Below are positions 1-10,336 of a stretch of 64,000 bases of DNA, piece by piece (position 1 is the first letter of the stretch; each line of letters opens with the position of its first letter). Made by a program: the position numbers and the translations under genes. The DNA comes from Staphylococcus pragensis. Its GTDB lineage: Bacteria > Bacillota > Bacilli > Staphylococcales > Staphylococcaceae. The notes beneath the pieces were generated by a model that saw nothing but the letters and a program-made list of their open reading frames with translations, did not search any database and was not told the origin of the DNA. The stretch lies in assembly GCF_004785665.1 (NCBI RefSeq), contig NZ_SRPJ01000004.1, forward strand, positions 1 through 64,000, in the 5' to 3' direction.

Positions 1-77
<77 letters not shown>

Positions 78-205
78 AATTTATGATGTTTGATTAGCTC
101 ATAAAACTAAATAGTGTTTGTAACTTAAAGTTACGTTTATTGGAATTAACGTTGACATATTGTCATTCAGTTTTCAATGTTCATTTTTAACAATTACATT
201 TATTA

Positions 206-235
206 ATTATATCAACAATCAATATTCTTTGTCAA
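206..235 (-). promoter_or_regulatory. Probable proximal rRNA operon promoter
   Basis: Read on the minus strand, TTGACA (230-235) and TATAAT (206-211) are both perfect consensus hexamers, spaced by 18 bases. They lie about 130 bases before the 16S start, just upstream of the boxA-like leader element. Confidence 0.75.
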
Positions 236-409
236 GAACTTTTTTTATTTTTTCTATCAGTTCAAAAACTTAATTGATTATTTCAACATTTAATATCTTA
301 TAATGTTTTTGTTTTGTTTTCAATAGTCAAAATTACACTTTCTTAACATTAATTTAAAAAACTTAACTTTGTCTTTCAAGAAATGTTATGTGTTTTTGAC
401 GACTTTTAT

Positions 410-438
410 ATAATAGCAAGATTAATTTAGAACGTCAA
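410..438 (-). promoter_or_regulatory. Probable upstream rRNA operon promoter
   Basis: Read on the minus strand, TTGACG (433-438) and TATTAT (410-415) are separated by exactly 17 bases and point toward the 16S gene. Two tandem promoters are common in Gram-positive rRNA operons. The assignment rests on motif and position only. Confidence 0.65.
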
Positions 439-845
439 TCATATACAAGACAAAAATAAGTTTAATATTTCACATGTAATGTATCCTTTAATTATAAAGA
501 GTATATTTTATACTATTTACATTAAAAAAACAGTTATTTTACTAAATTTATTAGTTCATTTCTTTGTTAATTCAATGTCAAAATCCTTATTATCTCTTCT
601 ATAATTAAAATAGTTTTTTTCTATTTTAAATTTCTTCTAATTACATACTGATAATGAGAGAGGTTTAATTTCAGTTTTGATCTAGATAATTTAATTATTT
701 AAACTCAACTATTTCCATATTATGTTCATCCTAATATATTAAATATGTACTTTATCAACTTTAAAGTTATATAACTTAACTATTTAAACTCAACTTTTTA
801 ATACTATTTAATTTTCTCTTTCTTGTTTAATGAGTGATCTCAAAA

Positions 846-882
846 CAAAAAAAAGACTGAAATAAATAATTATCCCAGCCTT
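846..882 (-). terminator. perR terminator
   Basis: Arms 853-865 and 870-882 enclose a 4-base loop. In the minus-strand transcript all 13 positions pair, using three or so G-U pairs, and a run of U follows (846-852). In the plus-strand transcript the same positions would be A-C mismatches, so the hairpin serves perR. The stem belongs to the AAGGCTG-type family seen several times in the window. Confidence 0.8.
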
Positions 883-911
883 CAGATCTAACTTAAATTA
901 AATTGAATTCC

Positions 912-1364
912 CTATTCTTCTTTACCTTTGCATTCTTTACATAGCCCATATATTTCCATGCGATGATGTGTTACGTCAAATTCAGTTATATGTTGAGCAA
1001 GTTGTTCCACTTCATCTAATTGTGGATAGTGAAAATCGACTATCTTGCCACATTTTTCACAAATAACATGATAATGATTATGTGTATTAAAGTCGAATCT
1101 GCTTGAAGCATCTCCGTATGTTAATTCTTTTACAATGCCAATACTTTTAAATACTCTAAGATTATTATATATCGTCGCAACACTAATATTTGGAAAATCA
1201 GGTGAAAGTGCTTGATAAATTTCATCCGCTGTTGGATGAGAATGAGAAGTAATTAGATAACGAATAATTGCTTGTCTTTGTGGTGTAATTCTGATTCCTG
1301 CTTTTCTTAAAGCAGCAATTGATTCTTCAAGTTCATGTTCTATTGACTCTAATTCTGCACTCAT
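912..1364 (-). CDS. perR: Peroxide-responsive repressor PerR (Fur family)
   Basis: This 150-aa protein is very close to S. aureus PerR. It has an N-terminal winged helix (about residues 15-85, with [10 protein letters not shown] as the recognition region) and a C-terminal metal-binding dimerization domain. Two CxxC pairs (CEKC and CKEC) form the structural zinc site, and the HNHYH segment supplies regulatory metal ligands. PerR with Fe or Mn represses peroxide-defence genes; metal-catalysed oxidation of histidines releases it. I chose the ATG at 1364 ([14 protein letters not shown]), preceded by GGTGA, over an upstream ATG at 1376 that has almost no space for a binding site. A Per box and a promoter lie just upstream, so autoregulation is likely. 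Confidence 0.96.
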   Translation of the reverse strand: MSAELESIEHELEESIAALRKAGIRITPQRQAIIRYLITSHSHPTADEIYQALSPDFPNISVATIYNNLRVFKSIGIVKELTYGDASSRFDFNTHNHYHVICEKCGKIVDFHYPQLDEVEQLAQHITEFDVTHHRMEIYGLCKECKGKEE

Positions 1365-1385
1365 TGAATTCACCATCTTTCTACT

Positions 1386-1400
1386 TAATAATTATTATTA
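1386..1400. promoter_or_regulatory. Per box at perR
   Basis: A perfect 7-1-7 inverted repeat, TAATAAT-T-ATTATTA. This is the architecture of Fur-family operators and close to the known Per box consensus TTATAATNATTATAA. It lies just downstream of the predicted -10 (1410-1415), over the expected transcription start, where a bound repressor would block perR transcription. Confidence 0.8.
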
Positions 1401-1409
1401 CTTAACATT

Positions 1410-1439
1410 AATATAACTGTTAAGAAAGCGGGCTGTCAA
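1410..1439 (-). promoter_or_regulatory. perR promoter
   Basis: Minus-strand TTGACA (1434-1439) and TATATT (1410-1415) with an 18-base spacer. Expected transcription start is near 1403, overlapping the Per box at 1386-1400. Confidence 0.7.
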
Positions 1440-1458
1440 TAAGTACAGCGTTTTTCAA

Positions 1459-2409
1459 CTAGTATCCTTTATCTAAATCTACTCTATTCTCATTTACTTC
1501 ATTCTTATTGAGAAAATCAGTTAAATTTCTTTCAAATATATCCGTTGCATCTTTTTTAATGTTTATATCATTACCTGTTATATGAGCTGTAATCGTCACA
1601 TTATCCAAATCATATAAAGAATTATCCGCTTCAAGTGGTTCATTTTCAAATACATCTAAATAAGCATGACGAATCAATTTATTCTTCAATACTGCAACTA
1701 TATCTTCTTGAGCAACTATTGTTCCTCTACCTACATTAATAAAGAGTGCTTCATCTTTCATTTTTTCGAAATGTGATGGATTTAATAGATGATACGTTTC
1801 TTTTGTTTCTGGGAGCGAATTAATAATTATATCTGCTTCCCCTATTATATTGTCCAATTCTTCAATTCTATATGTTTGATTAAATCCTGGCTTTTCTCTA
1901 CCTGATTTACTCACTCCTACAATTTCCACATCAAACGGTGATAATAATTTAACCGCACGTTGTGCAATTGCTCCTGTACCTAAGAATAAAATTTTCTCGC
2001 CATCTAAACGTCTACCAGTTAATTTAGAATCATATTGATGTTCTTTTTGGTTAATATATGATGTACGCATTTTTTTATAATCATCTAATATAAATGCTAA
2101 GATAAATTCTGCTAACTGCTTCGCTTGCACACCTCTAGTATTAGTTAAGATAATGTCACGTTCTTTTATATAATCCAATGGTAAGTTGTTAACGCCAGTA
2201 GCATACCATGCTATCCATTTTAAGTTTGGACAAGATTCTATAAAGTCTTTGTCAACGCCACCATCATATCCAATTAATACATCCACTTCTTTTCTTAAAT
2301 TATCCTGTATTTCTTCTGCTTTTTTGAAAAATGAAAATTCTAAATCTGGATATTTATTTTCCAAATCACTTTCTATATCTCCAAGTCTTTTTAAGCTAAC
2401 GATTTTCAT
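1459..2409 (-). CDS. D-isomer specific 2-hydroxyacid dehydrogenase family protein
   Basis: A 316-aa NAD(P)-dependent oxidoreductase of the D-2-hydroxyacid dehydrogenase family. A split catalytic domain flanks a Rossmann domain with the GTGAIAQRAVKLL nucleotide-binding loop near residues 146-158. Later family signatures are INVGRGTIV (catalytic Arg region), ENEPL (Glu) and the AHITG segment (catalytic His). The substrate cannot be read from sequence. The ATG at 2409 follows a GGGGTG site that overlaps the bcp stop codon, so translation is probably coupled to bcp. A GTG at 2418 in the same frame lacks its own site. The same gene follows bcp and precedes perR in S. aureus. Confidence 0.85.
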   Translation of the reverse strand: MKIVSLKRLGDIESDLENKYPDLEFSFFKKAEEIQDNLRKEVDVLIGYDGGVDKDFIESCPNLKWIAWYATGVNNLPLDYIKERDIILTNTRGVQAKQLAEFILAFILDDYKKMRTSYINQKEHQYDSKLTGRRLDGEKILFLGTGAIAQRAVKLLSPFDVEIVGVSKSGREKPGFNQTYRIEELDNIIGEADIIINSLPETKETYHLLNPSHFEKMKDEALFINVGRGTIVAQEDIVAVLKNKLIRHAYLDVFENEPLEADNSLYDLDNVTITAHITGNDINIKKDATDIFERNLTDFLNKNEVNENRVDLDKGY

Positions 2410-2414
2410 AGAGT

Positions 2415-2870
2415 TCACCCCAATATTTGTTTAAGCTCATCTAATTGTGTTTTCACTTTCACTTTTTCAATGACATCTATAATATAACCGTCTTCATCAA
2501 TTACAAACGTAGTACGTACAATTCCCATACTTTCTTTACCAAATGATTTCTTCAGTTGATAAACGCCAGTATCCTTAGAAAGTTGATAATCTTCATCCAC
2601 TAGTAAATCAAAATTCAGATTATGTTTGTTAATAAAATTTTGATGCTTTTTCTTAGAATCTCCACTAATTCCGTAAACTTGAACATTCATTTCATTAAAT
2701 AATGCTAAATTATCTCTGAAATCACATGCTTCTGTCGTACAAGTCGGCGTATTATCTCGTGGATAAAAATATAAGATAGCTTTGCTACCTTTAAGGGTTT
2801 CATTTGTTATCCATTCGCCATTTTGATTTTCTAATTTAAATTTTGGAAATTGTTCACCTTTATTTAACAT
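2415..2870 (-). CDS. bcp: Thioredoxin-dependent thiol peroxidase Bcp (peroxiredoxin)
   Basis: A 151-aa AhpC/TSA-fold peroxiredoxin of the BCP/PrxQ class that reduces peroxides with electrons from thioredoxin. The active-site segment FYPRDNTPTCTTEAC carries the peroxidatic Cys44 and a second Cys49 five residues on, the arrangement expected of atypical 2-Cys BCP proteins. Length is normal for the family. It lies between the dehydrogenase gene and perR on one side and the divergent hemL2 on the other. In S. aureus bcp belongs to the PerR regulon, but only a weak half-site is visible upstream here. Confidence 0.94.
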   Translation of the reverse strand: MLNKGEQFPKFKLENQNGEWITNETLKGSKAILYFYPRDNTPTCTTEACDFRDNLALFNEMNVQVYGISGDSKKKHQNFINKHNLNFDLLVDEDYQLSKDTGVYQLKKSFGKESMGIVRTTFVIDEDGYIIDVIEKVKVKTQLDELKQILG

Positions 2871-2951
2871 AGTTTCACCTATTTCTTCTTATAATTAGTT
2901 ATATGATACGATAGTAATGAATATTTTTAAAATAAGAGAGGTTGATACTAA

Positions 2952-4241
2952 ATGAAATTCACTGAGAGTGAACGTCTTCAAGAGTTATCTAATGAGTATA
3001 TTTTAGGTGGAGTAAATTCACCTTCTCGTTCATATAAAGCAGTAGGTGGTGGCGCACCAGTAGTGATGCGCGAGGGTCATGGCGCATATTTATATGACGT
3101 AGATGTCAATAAATTTATTGACTATTTACAAGCATATGGACCAATTATTACTGGACATGCACATCCCCATATTACTGAAGCTATCCAAGATCAAGCAGCT
3201 AAAGGTGTATTATATGGTACCCCTACTGAGTTAGAAATTGAATTTAGTAAAAAATTGCGTGAAGCTATTCCTTCATTAGAAAAAATTCGTTTTGTTAACT
3301 CTGGTACCGAAGCGGTAATGACTACAATACGTGTTGCACGTGCTTATACTAAACGTAACAAGATTATTAAATTTGCTGGTTCATATCATGGTCACTCTGA
3401 TTTAGTTTTAGTCGCTGCTGGTAGTGGTCCTTCACAATTAGGTTCTCCCGATTCTGCTGGTGTTCCTGAAAGTGTAGCTAAAGAAGTCATTACTGTGCCT
3501 TTTAACGATATTGAATCTTATCGAGAAGCTATGAAACATTGGGGTGATCAAGTTGCTGCAGTATTAGTTGAACCTATCGTCGGTAACTTTGGTATGGTAG
3601 AACCTCAGCCAGGATTTTTAGAAGAAGTAAATAAGATTACACATGACTATGGTGCATTAGTTATTTATGATGAAGTCATCACAGCCTTCCGCTTCCATTA
3701 TGGTGCCGCTCAAGATTTATTAAATGTTTATCCTGATTTAACTGCATTCGGTAAAATTATCGGCGGTGGTTTACCAATTGGTGGTTATGGTGGTCGTCAA
3801 GATATCATGGAACACGTTGCACCTTTAGGCCCTGCTTATCAAGCTGGTACTATGGCTGGTAACCCTCTTTCAATGAGAGCAGGTATTGCATTATTAGAAG
3901 TTTTAGAACAAGATGGCGTATATGAGAAATTAGATTCCCTAGGTAAACGATTAGAAGATGGATTGAATAAGCTAATTGAAAAACATAACATTACCGCTAC
4001 GATTAATCGCGTATATGGTTCACTCACTTTATACTTCACAGATGAAAAAATTACGCACTATGAACAAGTAGAAAATTCAGATGGTGAAGCATTTGCTAAA
4101 TTCTTTAAATTAATGTTAAACCAAGGTATTAATTTAGCACCTTCTAAATTTGAAGCTTGGTTCTTAACTACTGAGCATACAGAAGAAGATATTGATAAAA
4201 CATTAGAAGCGGCTGATTATGCATTTAGCCAAATGAAATAA
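2952..4241 (+). CDS. hemL2: Glutamate-1-semialdehyde 2,1-aminomutase (second copy type)
   Basis: A 429-aa class III aminotransferase-fold enzyme that converts glutamate-1-semialdehyde to 5-aminolevulinate, the haem precursor. Visible signatures are [15 protein letters not shown], the [10 protein letters not shown] segment with the cofactor-binding Asp, and the PLP lysine in AFGKIIGGG (Lys268). Staphylococci carry hemL in the hem operon and this second gene (also called gsaB) beside bcp. No other haem gene is nearby, so its exact role relative to hemL is unclear. The ATG follows AGAGAGG. Transcription ends at the perfect hairpin 4262-4309. Confidence 0.93.
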   Translation: MKFTESERLQELSNEYILGGVNSPSRSYKAVGGGAPVVMREGHGAYLYDVDVNKFIDYLQAYGPIITGHAHPHITEAIQDQAAKGVLYGTPTELEIEFSKKLREAIPSLEKIRFVNSGTEAVMTTIRVARAYTKRNKIIKFAGSYHGHSDLVLVAAGSGPSQLGSPDSAGVPESVAKEVITVPFNDIESYREAMKHWGDQVAAVLVEPIVGNFGMVEPQPGFLEEVNKITHDYGALVIYDEVITAFRFHYGAAQDLLNVYPDLTAFGKIIGGGLPIGGYGGRQDIMEHVAPLGPAYQAGTMAGNPLSMRAGIALLEVLEQDGVYEKLDSLGKRLEDGLNKLIEKHNITATINRVYGSLTLYFTDEKITHYEQVENSDGEAFAKFFKLMLNQGINLAPSKFEAWFLTTEHTEEDIDKTLEAADYAFSQMK

Positions 4242-4261
4242 AACTTAAGATTTTAAACTTA

Positions 4262-4315
4262 AGCCTATTAAATTGTTACATTCACATCTTAATAACAATT
4301 TAATAGGCTATTTTA
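4262..4315 (+). terminator. hemL2 terminator
   Basis: Perfect 17-bp inverted repeat (4262-4278 with 4293-4309), 14-base loop, followed by ATTTTAATTT on the plus strand. Confidence 0.85.
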
Positions 4316-4334
4316 ATTTATTTAGGATAAAAAC

Positions 4335-4364
4335 TTGTATAGAATAAAGGTTCGGTTGTATACT
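4335..4364 (+). promoter_or_regulatory. Probable promoter of the exporter-type gene at 4400
   Basis: TTGTAT (4335-4340) and TATACT (4359-4364), spacer 18, ending 35 bases before the TTG start codon. Confidence 0.55.
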
Positions 4365-4399
4365 AAGTTAAAATTATTTCTTTAAAAGGAGCGTTATAG

Positions 4400-5494
4400 T
4401 TGAGGCTAGGAGCTCGTATATTAAAAACTGGAATCGCAATTATCCTTGCTCTGTTCATAGCTTCTTTTTTACCTGATAATGTTGGTTTAAAAGCTGTAGC
4501 AGGTATTAGTGCGATTGTTGCTATGCAACCTAATATCTATCGCTCAATTAAAACTATCTCTGAGCAAGCTACAGGGAATGTCATTGGCGCACTCCTTGCA
4601 GTCATTATGGTAACAATATTCGGCAGAAATATTGTTATTATGGGTGTAACAGTTATTTTATTAATCGCTATTTTATACAAAATTAATCTAGCGCACGTAG
4701 CTACTTTAGCAGGTGTAACTGCTCTCATTATTATGGGACAGCACACTGGATCATTTTATGTAGCAGCTACCTTTAGATTTATCCTTGTTATGATTGGCGT
4801 ACTTAGTGCTTCAATTGTTAACTTGATTTTTTTACCACCTAAATTTGAAACCAAAATATATTATAATTCCGTAAATATTGCTTCAGATATATTTATTTGG
4901 TTCAAACTTGTGCTAAATGACGCTTCTGACTATCATCAGATTAAAGAAGATGGTGAACAAATAGAATCTCGCATTACAAAACTTGAACAAATCTTTAATT
5001 ATTATGAAGAAGAAAAAGCATTAACGCGCAAAACTGCTTTCCAACAAAATAGAAAGAAAATCTTGTTTAAAGAAGTTGTTGGTACTACCAGACAAGCTTA
5101 TGAAGTACTTAATCGAATGTCTCGTTACCAAAATGACTTGCATCATGTAAATCATAATTTAATCTTCCAAATTAAATTAGAGTTGGATTCGTTATCTGCT
5201 TATCATGAACAAATTTTAAAAAGCTTATCTAAGAAAGCAAAATATAATATCGAAAGTTTTGATAATCAAATTATAAATCCTCAAAAGAAAGATTTAATGG
5301 ATGCTTTCCAACAACAATTAATCCAAAATCCTTATCAAACTGAGTATTCTTATTCAAATATCATGCAGATAATTGCTGCAATTGAAGAATATCGTTACTT
5401 CTTAGAACATCTTGATAGATTAAGATTAAGTTTCTTCACTTATCATCGTAACGATACTGAAATTGATATTGCTGATGAAGATTTTGATTTATGA
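4400..5494 (+). CDS. Aromatic acid exporter (ArAE) family membrane protein
   Basis: A 364-aa protein with about five to six hydrophobic helices in the first 150 residues, followed by a long charged cytoplasmic domain with helical, coiled-coil-like character. This is the ArAE_1/FUSC layout of Gram-positive proteins thought to export aromatic carboxylates. The loop ending in NLIFLPPKFE marks the junction between membrane and soluble parts and recurs in the paralog at 26276-27289. The start is TTG at 4400 after AGGAGCG. Substrate is unknown. Transcription converges on the Sav1866 ortholog, and the two share a hairpin at 5508-5553. Confidence 0.82.
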   Translation: MRLGARILKTGIAIILALFIASFLPDNVGLKAVAGISAIVAMQPNIYRSIKTISEQATGNVIGALLAVIMVTIFGRNIVIMGVTVILLIAILYKINLAHVATLAGVTALIIMGQHTGSFYVAATFRFILVMIGVLSASIVNLIFLPPKFETKIYYNSVNIASDIFIWFKLVLNDASDYHQIKEDGEQIESRITKLEQIFNYYEEEKALTRKTAFQQNRKKILFKEVVGTTRQAYEVLNRMSRYQNDLHHVNHNLIFQIKLELDSLSAYHEQILKSLSKKAKYNIESFDNQIINPQKKDLMDAFQQQLIQNPYQTEYSYSNIMQIIAAIEEYRYFLEHLDRLRLSFFTYHRNDTEIDIADEDFDL

Positions 5495-5507
5495 TTTTCA
5501 ACTCATA

Positions 5508-5553
5508 AAAAATTCCGCATATTAAGTGATTGTGCTTAATACGCGGAATTTTT
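5508..5553. terminator. Bidirectional terminator between convergent genes
   Basis: AAAAATTCCGC (5508-5518) pairs with GCGGAATTTTT (5543-5553), extended by ATTAAG/CTTAAT. T runs on both sides allow it to serve the gene ending at 5494 and the minus-strand gene ending at 5555. Confidence 0.85.
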
Positions 5554-5554
5554 A

Positions 5555-7291
5555 TTATAAATTTTGAATGCTATATAAATGTTCGTATGCGCCTTTTTTA
5601 GCAATAAGTTCATTATGTGTGCCTGTTTCAACTATTTGACCATTTTGCATAACGATAATTTTATCGGCATGAGTAATAGTTGAAAGTCTATGTGCCACGA
5701 TTAAAGTTGTTCTATCTTTACTCAATACATCTAAAGCTTCTTGAATTATTGCTTCACTTTCTAAATCGAGAGCACTTGTTGCTTCGTCTAAAATTAAAAT
5801 AGGCGGATTATTTAAAAATATACGTGCAATAGAAAGACGTTGTTTTTGGCCACCAGAAAGCTTAACGCCACGTTCCCCTACTTCAGTATCATAACCTTGG
5901 GGAAGGTTCATAATGAAGTCATGAGCGTTTGCCATTTTAGCCGCTTCAATTATTTCATCTTCTGTAGCATCTGGTCGACCTAATAATATATTTTCTCTTA
6001 CAGTATCAGAGAATAAAATATTATCTTGCTGTACTAAACCAATTTGATTTCTTAAGCTACCAGTTAAAAAGTCTTTAATATTGTGATTATCTATGAGAAT
6101 CTCACCTTGAGTAACATCGTAAAATCGCGGAATAAGATTGATTAATGTTGATTTACCGCCACCACTCATTCCAACGAAAGCTACGGTATCTCCACGTTCA
6201 ATATTTAGATTTATATTTTTTAAAACAAGTGACTCATCATCGTTATATTTAAAACTAACGTCTTTTAATTCAATATGTCCTTGTTTAATTTCAATAGGTT
6301 GTGCACCTACACCATTTTTAATGTCATAATCTTCATCCATTAATTGGAATACCCTGTCCATTGAAGCAAAACTTTGTGTCAACGTTGTAAATGAAGCAAC
6401 TAATCTTCTTAACGGACCAAATAATTGTTCCAAATATCCAACAAAAGCAGCTAATGTACCCACAGTGATTGAGCCGTTAATAGCTAGGTAAGCACCAACG
6501 CCAATGACAATGATAGGTCCTAAATCTGTTACTGTATTGATAGCCGCAAATGAATAAGCATTCCATGAAGTATGTTTAAAGGCTTTACTTAAGAAATTTT
6601 TATTTCTATGATCAAAATTTTTCGCTTCGTTGTCTTCAATAGCGAAACTTTTAATAACTGACATCCCTTGAACACGTTCATGTAGAAATCCTTGTACCTC
6701 TGCAAGTGCTTGTGATCGTTTACGTGTTAATTGTCTTAAACGTCCAAAGAAGAAATAAACAGTTAAAATATAAAATGGGAAGATGAAAATTGCTGCTAAC
6801 GTTAATTTAACATCTAAAAAGAACATAATTGAAAGTGCAATAATAATAGTTACACAGTCTAACCATATATTCATTAGACCTGTAAGAATGAAATCTTTAG
6901 TTTGTTCTACATCATTAATGACTCGTGAAATAACTTGGCCAACTTGATTATTTGCATAGAATCTTGCACTCAATGCTTGCAAATGATTATATAATTGCTT
7001 TCTAATATCATATAAAATTTTGTTACTTGTCCATTGAGCTAAATATTGGCGAAGATATTCGATAGGTGGTCTAACAATTAAGAAGATAAATAATGCTATC
7101 CCAATCGCTACTGCTAAGTGTTGGAATTTTTCATTAGTAGAAAGCGCATGGTTATTAATAACGCCATCTATAGCATATTTAATTAACAATGGTATTAACA
7201 TTGGTATGCCGAATTTAATAATACCAATAATGATCGTCGCGAATATACGATATTTATATGGTTTCACGAACTCTAAATAGCGTCGTATCAT
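5555..7291 (-). CDS. ABC multidrug exporter, Sav1866 ortholog
   Basis: A 578-aa half-transporter, a permease domain of six membrane helices (about 1-320) fused to an ATPase domain (about 340-578). It is nearly identical in length and sequence to S. aureus Sav1866, the structural model for homodimeric ABC exporters of drugs and lipids. The ATPase motifs are intact: Walker [10 protein letters not shown], signature LSGGQKQR, Walker [13 protein letters not shown] and the switch His in VAHRLST. I set the start at 7291 (MIRRYLEF), directly behind GGGGGAG and matching Sav1866. An in-frame upstream start at 7312 would add seven residues that the ortholog lacks. Confidence 0.95.
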   Translation of the reverse strand: MIRRYLEFVKPYKYRIFATIIIGIIKFGIPMLIPLLIKYAIDGVINNHALSTNEKFQHLAVAIGIALFIFLIVRPPIEYLRQYLAQWTSNKILYDIRKQLYNHLQALSARFYANNQVGQVISRVINDVEQTKDFILTGLMNIWLDCVTIIIALSIMFFLDVKLTLAAIFIFPFYILTVYFFFGRLRQLTRKRSQALAEVQGFLHERVQGMSVIKSFAIEDNEAKNFDHRNKNFLSKAFKHTSWNAYSFAAINTVTDLGPIIVIGVGAYLAINGSITVGTLAAFVGYLEQLFGPLRRLVASFTTLTQSFASMDRVFQLMDEDYDIKNGVGAQPIEIKQGHIELKDVSFKYNDDESLVLKNINLNIERGDTVAFVGMSGGGKSTLINLIPRFYDVTQGEILIDNHNIKDFLTGSLRNQIGLVQQDNILFSDTVRENILLGRPDATEDEIIEAAKMANAHDFIMNLPQGYDTEVGERGVKLSGGQKQRLSIARIFLNNPPILILDEATSALDLESEAIIQEALDVLSKDRTTLIVAHRLSTITHADKIIVMQNGQIVETGTHNELIAKKGAYEHLYSIQNL

Positions 7292-7336
7292 TCGTGCTCC
7301 CCCTCCATCCATTTACGCTTATTTGTGAAAATTAAT

Positions 7337-7398
7337 AGAGGTTGAAGACTTAACTTACAAACTTTAGCGTCTGTAATAAAAAAGTAATTTCAACCTCT
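7337..7398 (-). terminator. Probable terminator with long loop
   Basis: AGAGGTTGAA (7337-7346) and TTCAACCTCT (7389-7398) form a perfect 10-bp stem with a 42-base loop, downstream of the minus-strand gene at 7455-7997. The AGAGGTTGA arm recurs at 34171-34240. The following T-run is weak. Confidence 0.5.
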
Positions 7399-7454
7399 CA
7401 TTATTATTACTCAAGTACTATAAAACAATTATGTACTGATTACATCTATTATGC

Positions 7455-8012
<558 letters not shown>

Positions 8013-8122
8013 TTAATCATTTTTTTGCACTTTAAATTATAGCATATTTTTTACAAAAGACTTGAAACATCATTAAAATACTTCTAAATTAACTGTTCTA
8101 TCGCGTCATAAAGATTGTCGAG

Positions 8123-9166
8123 TTATCCAATGATAAATCGATATATTTTGTCCATCGATACAGGAAGCGTATATTGGTGACGTTCATTTAAATCTAACCA
8201 TTCCATCTGACCTTTAAACTTCTCTAGAGAAATATCCACGTCTTCAATGACACTATAAACATTTATATTCCATGTCATATGTGTAAATTGATGTTTAAGA
8301 TGAAATATTGATTCATCTGTAATTGTTACTGAAATGTTTAATTTTTCTTCTAATTGTTTTAATGCCTTTGGCCCTTCAAACATTGGGAATTGCCACATAC
8401 CATTTAATAATTTTTCCTGTCTTTTTTCTATCAAATATTCACCTTTAGAATTTCTTATTAAAAAGACATTTTGATTTTTTGTTTTCTTACTAATCTTTTT
8501 CGTTTTAACTGGCAAATCAAGGACTGTTCCTTCTTTGAATGCTTCACAATTTTCTTGCACTGGGCAAAATAAACATAACGGATTTTTAGGTGTGCAAACC
8601 AAGGCGCCTAATTCCATCATAGATTGATTAAACGTACCCGCTTCTTCTTGTACGTAAGGAAGTAATTCTTGTTCATATGCTTTACGCGTAGACTGTAGTT
8701 TAATATCTCGTTTGTCATTATTCAATCTTGACCATACACGAAAGACATTTCCATCTACCGTAGCTAATGGTTGATTAAACGCAATACTCATGACAGCTGC
8801 TTGTGTATACGGTCCTACTCCTTTTAATTGAGCAAACTTATCGGGAGAAGATGGAACTTCCCCATTATACTTCTCTTCTACTTCTTTAATAGCAGTGTGA
8901 AAGTTACGCGCGCGACTATAATATCCAAGGCCTTCCCAATATTTCAGAACTTCATCTTCATTGGCTTTGCTTAATGCTTCGACCGTTGGGAAACGATGAA
9001 TGAATCGATGATAATAATCTATGACGGTTTTAACTTGAGTTTGTTGTAACATTACTTCACTTAACCAGATATAATAAGGATTTGTCGTTTCACGCCACGG
9101 CATTTCTCTTTGATTTTTTTCGAACCATGTTACGATATTATTTTTAAAAGTGGGTTCGTTGAACAT
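8123..9166 (-). CDS. mutY: A/G-specific adenine DNA glycosylase MutY
   Basis: A 347-aa base-excision repair enzyme that removes adenine opposite 8-oxoguanine. The N-terminal helix-hairpin-helix domain contains the catalytic Glu37 (WLSEVMLQQTQ) and Asp138 (ATVDGNVFRV), with the hairpin LKGVGPYTQ near 114-122. The 4Fe-4S ligands are Cys191, Cys198, Cys201 and Cys207 in the classical C-x6-C-x2-C-x5-C spacing. A NUDIX-like C-terminal domain that recognises 8-oxoG follows from about residue 230. The gene is divergent from the YdjM-like gene, separated by about 140 bp. Confidence 0.96.
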   Translation of the reverse strand: MFNEPTFKNNIVTWFEKNQREMPWRETTNPYYIWLSEVMLQQTQVKTVIDYYHRFIHRFPTVEALSKANEDEVLKYWEGLGYYSRARNFHTAIKEVEEKYNGEVPSSPDKFAQLKGVGPYTQAAVMSIAFNQPLATVDGNVFRVWSRLNNDKRDIKLQSTRKAYEQELLPYVQEEAGTFNQSMMELGALVCTPKNPLCLFCPVQENCEAFKEGTVLDLPVKTKKISKKTKNQNVFLIRNSKGEYLIEKRQEKLLNGMWQFPMFEGPKALKQLEEKLNISVTITDESIFHLKHQFTHMTWNINVYSVIEDVDISLEKFKGQMEWLDLNERHQYTLPVSMDKIYRFIIG

Positions 9167-9309
9167 TTATATTTTCCTTTCTACGTTCATTTTTATTTTA
9201 CTTTATCCAATTTAACTAATTTTTTATTTTTTATTAAGTATCTTAATTTTGTTATTCTAATTTTTAGATTATAATATATATTAAATTCAAATGAAAAGAG
9301 TGAACTTTT

Positions 9310-10287
9310 ATGGATACAGCCACACATATTGCTATGGGTGTCGGATTAACCGCATTAGCTACGCAAGATCCTGTGATGGCCGACACAATGGTAGCTACGG
9401 CTACAACTTTAATTGCTGGGTCTTTAATCCCTGATGGTGATACTGTTTTAAAATTAAAAAATAATGCAACTTACATTTCTCATCATAGAGGTATTACACA
9501 TTCAATTCCGTTTACTATTTTGTGGCCAATATTAATTACATTCGCAATTTACATTTTATTTCCACATATAGATGCAACACATGTATGGTTGTGGGCGCAA
9601 CTTGCAGTATTTCTACATGTATTTGTAGATATTTTCAATTCTTATGGTACACAAGCGTTGCGACCGATTACTAATAAGTGGATTCAACTCAGTGTTATTA
9701 ATACGTTTGATCCCATTATCTTTGGTATTCTATGTCTTGGTATCATTATTTGGGCATGCGGAGTTCATCCGTTCTTAGTATATTTCCCTATTATAGCGAT
9801 ACTTATTGTTTATTATATTGTTCGTTTTAAAATGCAAGCGACTATTCGCAAACAAGCTTTAAAACAAATTCAACAACAACATCGTCCAGTTAAAATCTTT
9901 GTAGCGCCTACGATGAAATTTATGGAATGGCGTGTCGCAATTCAAACTGAAGAACATGATTACGTTGGCCGTGCATACGGTCGAAACGTCACATTTACTG
10001 ACAAAGTTAAACGTCAGAAATTTTCACCAGACTCATTATTATGGCAAATTAAAGGTAATCCTGATATTAGAACTTTTTTAAATTTCTCATCTATTTATCG
10101 TTGGCAAACACGTCAGCTAGATGATGATACTACTGAAATTAGATTAATCGATTTACGCTATTTAAATAAAGGTCATTATTCTTTTGCAGCGATTGCACAT
10201 TTAGATAAAAACAATCATATCGATCATTCTTATATTGGTTGGGTATTTACAGAAGAAAAATTACAAAAAAAATTATACTCACATTAA
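9310..10287 (+). CDS. YdjM-like membrane-bound metal-dependent hydrolase
   Basis: A 325-aa protein of the YdjM/DUF457 family. Residues 1-180 hold four or so membrane helices with the family's conserved polar motifs: the N-terminal TATHIAMG, the GSLIPDGD segment, HHRGITHS near residues 57-64 and HVFVDIFNSYGTQAL. These His and Asp residues are the putative metal site. The C-terminal 140 residues are soluble and basic. The biological substrate is unknown, and the hydrolase label comes only from family annotation. The ATG lies behind AAAAGAG. The gene ends at a strong bidirectional hairpin. Confidence 0.8.
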   Translation: MDTATHIAMGVGLTALATQDPVMADTMVATATTLIAGSLIPDGDTVLKLKNNATYISHHRGITHSIPFTILWPILITFAIYILFPHIDATHVWLWAQLAVFLHVFVDIFNSYGTQALRPITNKWIQLSVINTFDPIIFGILCLGIIIWACGVHPFLVYFPIIAILIVYYIVRFKMQATIRKQALKQIQQQHRPVKIFVAPTMKFMEWRVAIQTEEHDYVGRAYGRNVTFTDKVKRQKFSPDSLLWQIKGNPDIRTFLNFSSIYRWQTRQLDDDTTEIRLIDLRYLNKGHYSFAAIAHLDKNNHIDHSYIGWVFTEEKLQKKLYSH

Positions 10288-10293
10288 TAGAAT

Positions 10294-10336
10294 AAGGTAC
10301 GCTATCAAATAGATTTATTGATAGCGTACCTTTTTT
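10294..10336. terminator. Bidirectional terminator
   Basis: AAGGTACGCTATCAA (10294-10308) pairs perfectly with TTGATAGCGTACCTT (10318-10332), followed by TTTTATTT on the plus strand. It separates the YdjM-like gene from the convergent TagG-like gene ending at 10335. Confidence 0.88.

Larger units (their letters stand above)
78..850 (-). other. Long AT-rich rRNA leader and upstream region, no gene seen
   Basis: No coding region is supported here. On the minus strand it holds two promoter-like sequences (410-438 and 206-235) and a boxA-like antitermination element at about 168-184 (ACATTGAAAACTGAA read toward the rRNA). Farther upstream a 15-bp direct repeat, TATTTAAACTCAACT, occurs at 696-710 and 781-795. 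The rest is very AT-rich, as expected for an UP-element-rich rRNA promoter region. Confidence 0.7.

Noticed and set aside
2186-2434. Open frame on the plus strand opposite the dehydrogenase gene
   Set aside because: It is the complement of a well-supported coding region and its translation is low-complexity. Many similar shadows (for example 35721-36065, 37656-37964, 43513-43761) were left out for the same reason.
2895-2915. Possible Per box upstream of bcp
   Set aside because: Only the ATTATAA half matches; the other half agrees at about three of seven positions. Known PerR control of bcp in S. aureus makes it tempting, but the sequence does not support a call.
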